Positions 63,318 to 64,000 of a stretch of 64,000 nucleotides of DNA are shown piece by piece. The translations under genes were made by a program, and so were the position numbers. Location: assembly GCF_900107965.1 (NCBI RefSeq), contig NZ_FNVU01000009.1, positions 62,001-126,000 of the forward strand. Direction: 5' to 3'. The notes under the pieces are model-generated. The model worked only from the letters and a program-made list of their open reading frames with translations. It ran no database searches and had not been told where the DNA came from. Source of the stretch: Actinacidiphila yanglinensis. Lineage in GTDB: Bacteria; Actinomycetota; Actinomycetes; Streptomycetales; Streptomycetaceae. How positions within the stretch are numbered: position 1 is the stretch's first letter; every line of letters starts with the position of its first letter.

Positions 63318-64000
63318 CCCGATGGCCTCGCGGGCCGTGATCATCGGCACCGCCGCCTATCTCCAGCTGGAGCAACTGCCCGCCGTCAACGCCAATCTGC
63401 GCGACCTCGCGCAGGCACTCGGCGACCCGATGCTGTGGGGCCTGCCCGACCGGAACTGCGTGATCATCGCCGACCCGCAGGACTCCTCGGCCCTGCTCGA
63501 CCCGGTGCACCGCGCCGGGGACGAGGCCGAGGACACCCTGCTGGTCTACTACGCGGGCCACGGCCTGCGGGACGCGGAGTCCGCCGACCTCTACCTCGCC
63601 CTGACCGGATCGCGCGCCAACACCGGCTACACCGCGGTCGCCTACCAGCACCTGCGCACGGCGGTACGCCAGTCCCGGGCCCGCCGCAAGATCATCGTCC
63701 TCGACTGCTGCTTCAGCGGGCGCGCGGCGCGCGCCCTGGACGGCGGCATCGCCGACGAGACCGCGGTGGACGGCGCCTACGTGCTGGCGGCCTCACCCCG
63801 GGACCGGGTGGCGCTGGCCCCCGACGGGGAGATGTACACCGCCTTCACCGGCGAACTGCTGGACATCCTGCGGCTGGGCATCGACGACGGCCCCGAACTC
63901 ATCGACCTGGAGACGATCTACCAGCTCCTGGACGTCCGGCTGCGGGCCAAGAACCGCCCGCGCCCGCAGCGGCACCAGGAGAACAACACCGGCCGCCTGC
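63301..64000 (+). CDS. Caspase-like (C14) protease, 3' end outside window
   Basis: 233 codons seen; the frame is open to the window edge. Caspase-fold p20 region: RAVIIGTAAYLQLEQLPAV, catalytic His87 in LVYYAGHGL and catalytic Cys137 in IIVLDCCFSGRA, both intact. The C-terminal part past the p20-like region is missing from the window and may hold a further repeat or NTPase domain. ATG at 63301 directly follows GGAAGGTG and overlaps the EACC1-like gene by 17 bases; an ATG seven codons later is possible. Likely effector of the kinase/EACC1 trio. Confidence 0.88.
   Translation, partial: MERLPDPMASRAVIIGTAAYLQLEQLPAVNANLRDLAQALGDPMLWGLPDRNCVIIADPQDSSALLDPVHRAGDEAEDTLLVYYAGHGLRDAESADLYLALTGSRANTGYTAVAYQHLRTAVRQSRARRKIIVLDCCFSGRAARALDGGIADETAVDGAYVLAASPRDRVALAPDGEMYTAFTGELLDILRLGIDDGPELIDLETIYQLLDVRLRAKNRPRPQRHQENNTGRL

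Overview
The window looks like a core-chromosome segment of a Streptomyces-type actinomycete. It is very GC-rich with strong G/C third-position preference, encodes the sporulation protein SsgB almost exactly at its expected 137 residues, carries rare TTA (bldA-type) leucine codons in three genes, and shows the Streptomyces gene order argH ... ssgB ... thrS-HIT-pgsA-acyltransferase-pimA-pdxS-pdxT-yebC-ruvCAB-yajC-secD-secF-apt-relA. All calls come from reading the sequence; no database search was run.

Layout. 1-8.8 kb: the 3' part of argH, an amino-acid-type binding lipoprotein, a HAD protein, a PlsC-type acyltransferase, two GNATs, two membrane proteins, a methyltransferase and the cobalamin enzyme CobL. 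9.2-15.5 kb: an unusual BluB-CobT fusion with a ~690-residue disordered N-terminus, a CysG-like siroheme/corrin enzyme and an rRNA-methylase-like SpoU protein. 15.5-18.5 kb: an accessory four-gene locus (two lipoproteins, a WXG100-like protein, a large helical protein with two TTA codons). 18.7-21.1 kb: a pair of acyl-CoA dehydrogenases behind a KstR2-like operator. 21.1-24.6 kb: a complex repeat, a Ser/Thr kinase, a small protein behind a DNA-damage-type promoter and a Gly-Cys-Val(x4) tRNA operon with one chimeric tRNA-Val. 24.6-30.8 kb: pabB/pabC-like genes, a double GNAT, a DsbA-like protein, small membrane proteins, a CGNR zinc-finger regulator and ssgB. 31.1-32 kb: two identical tRNA-Val(CAC) genes around an SRPBCC gene. 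32-37.7 kb: an MFS exporter, a GNAT-AAA+ fusion, a GNAT, a HAD phosphatase and an NTF2-like gene divergent from a PadR regulator.

37.8-61.3 kb is the conserved housekeeping block: threonyl-tRNA synthetase; phosphatidylinositol phosphate synthase, PIM acyltransferase and mannosyltransferase; PLP synthase; YebC; the RuvCAB Holliday-junction machinery (behind a perfect PafBC-type promoter); YajC-SecD-SecF; Apt; and Rel. A K+ channel, an EF-G2-like GTPase and two membrane proteins sit among them.

61.3 kb to the end departs from that block: a translationally coupled trio of Ser/Thr kinase (two TTA codons), an EACC1-like membrane adaptor and a caspase-like protease with intact His/Cys dyad, cut by the window edge. 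This resembles the NTP-regulated, protease-effector conflict (defence or programmed-death) systems of multicellular bacteria, and is the best candidate for the unusual system. A mosaic intergenic repeat family occurs at four places (13.1, 21.2, 41.2, 48.5 kb), always next to a gene 3' end.
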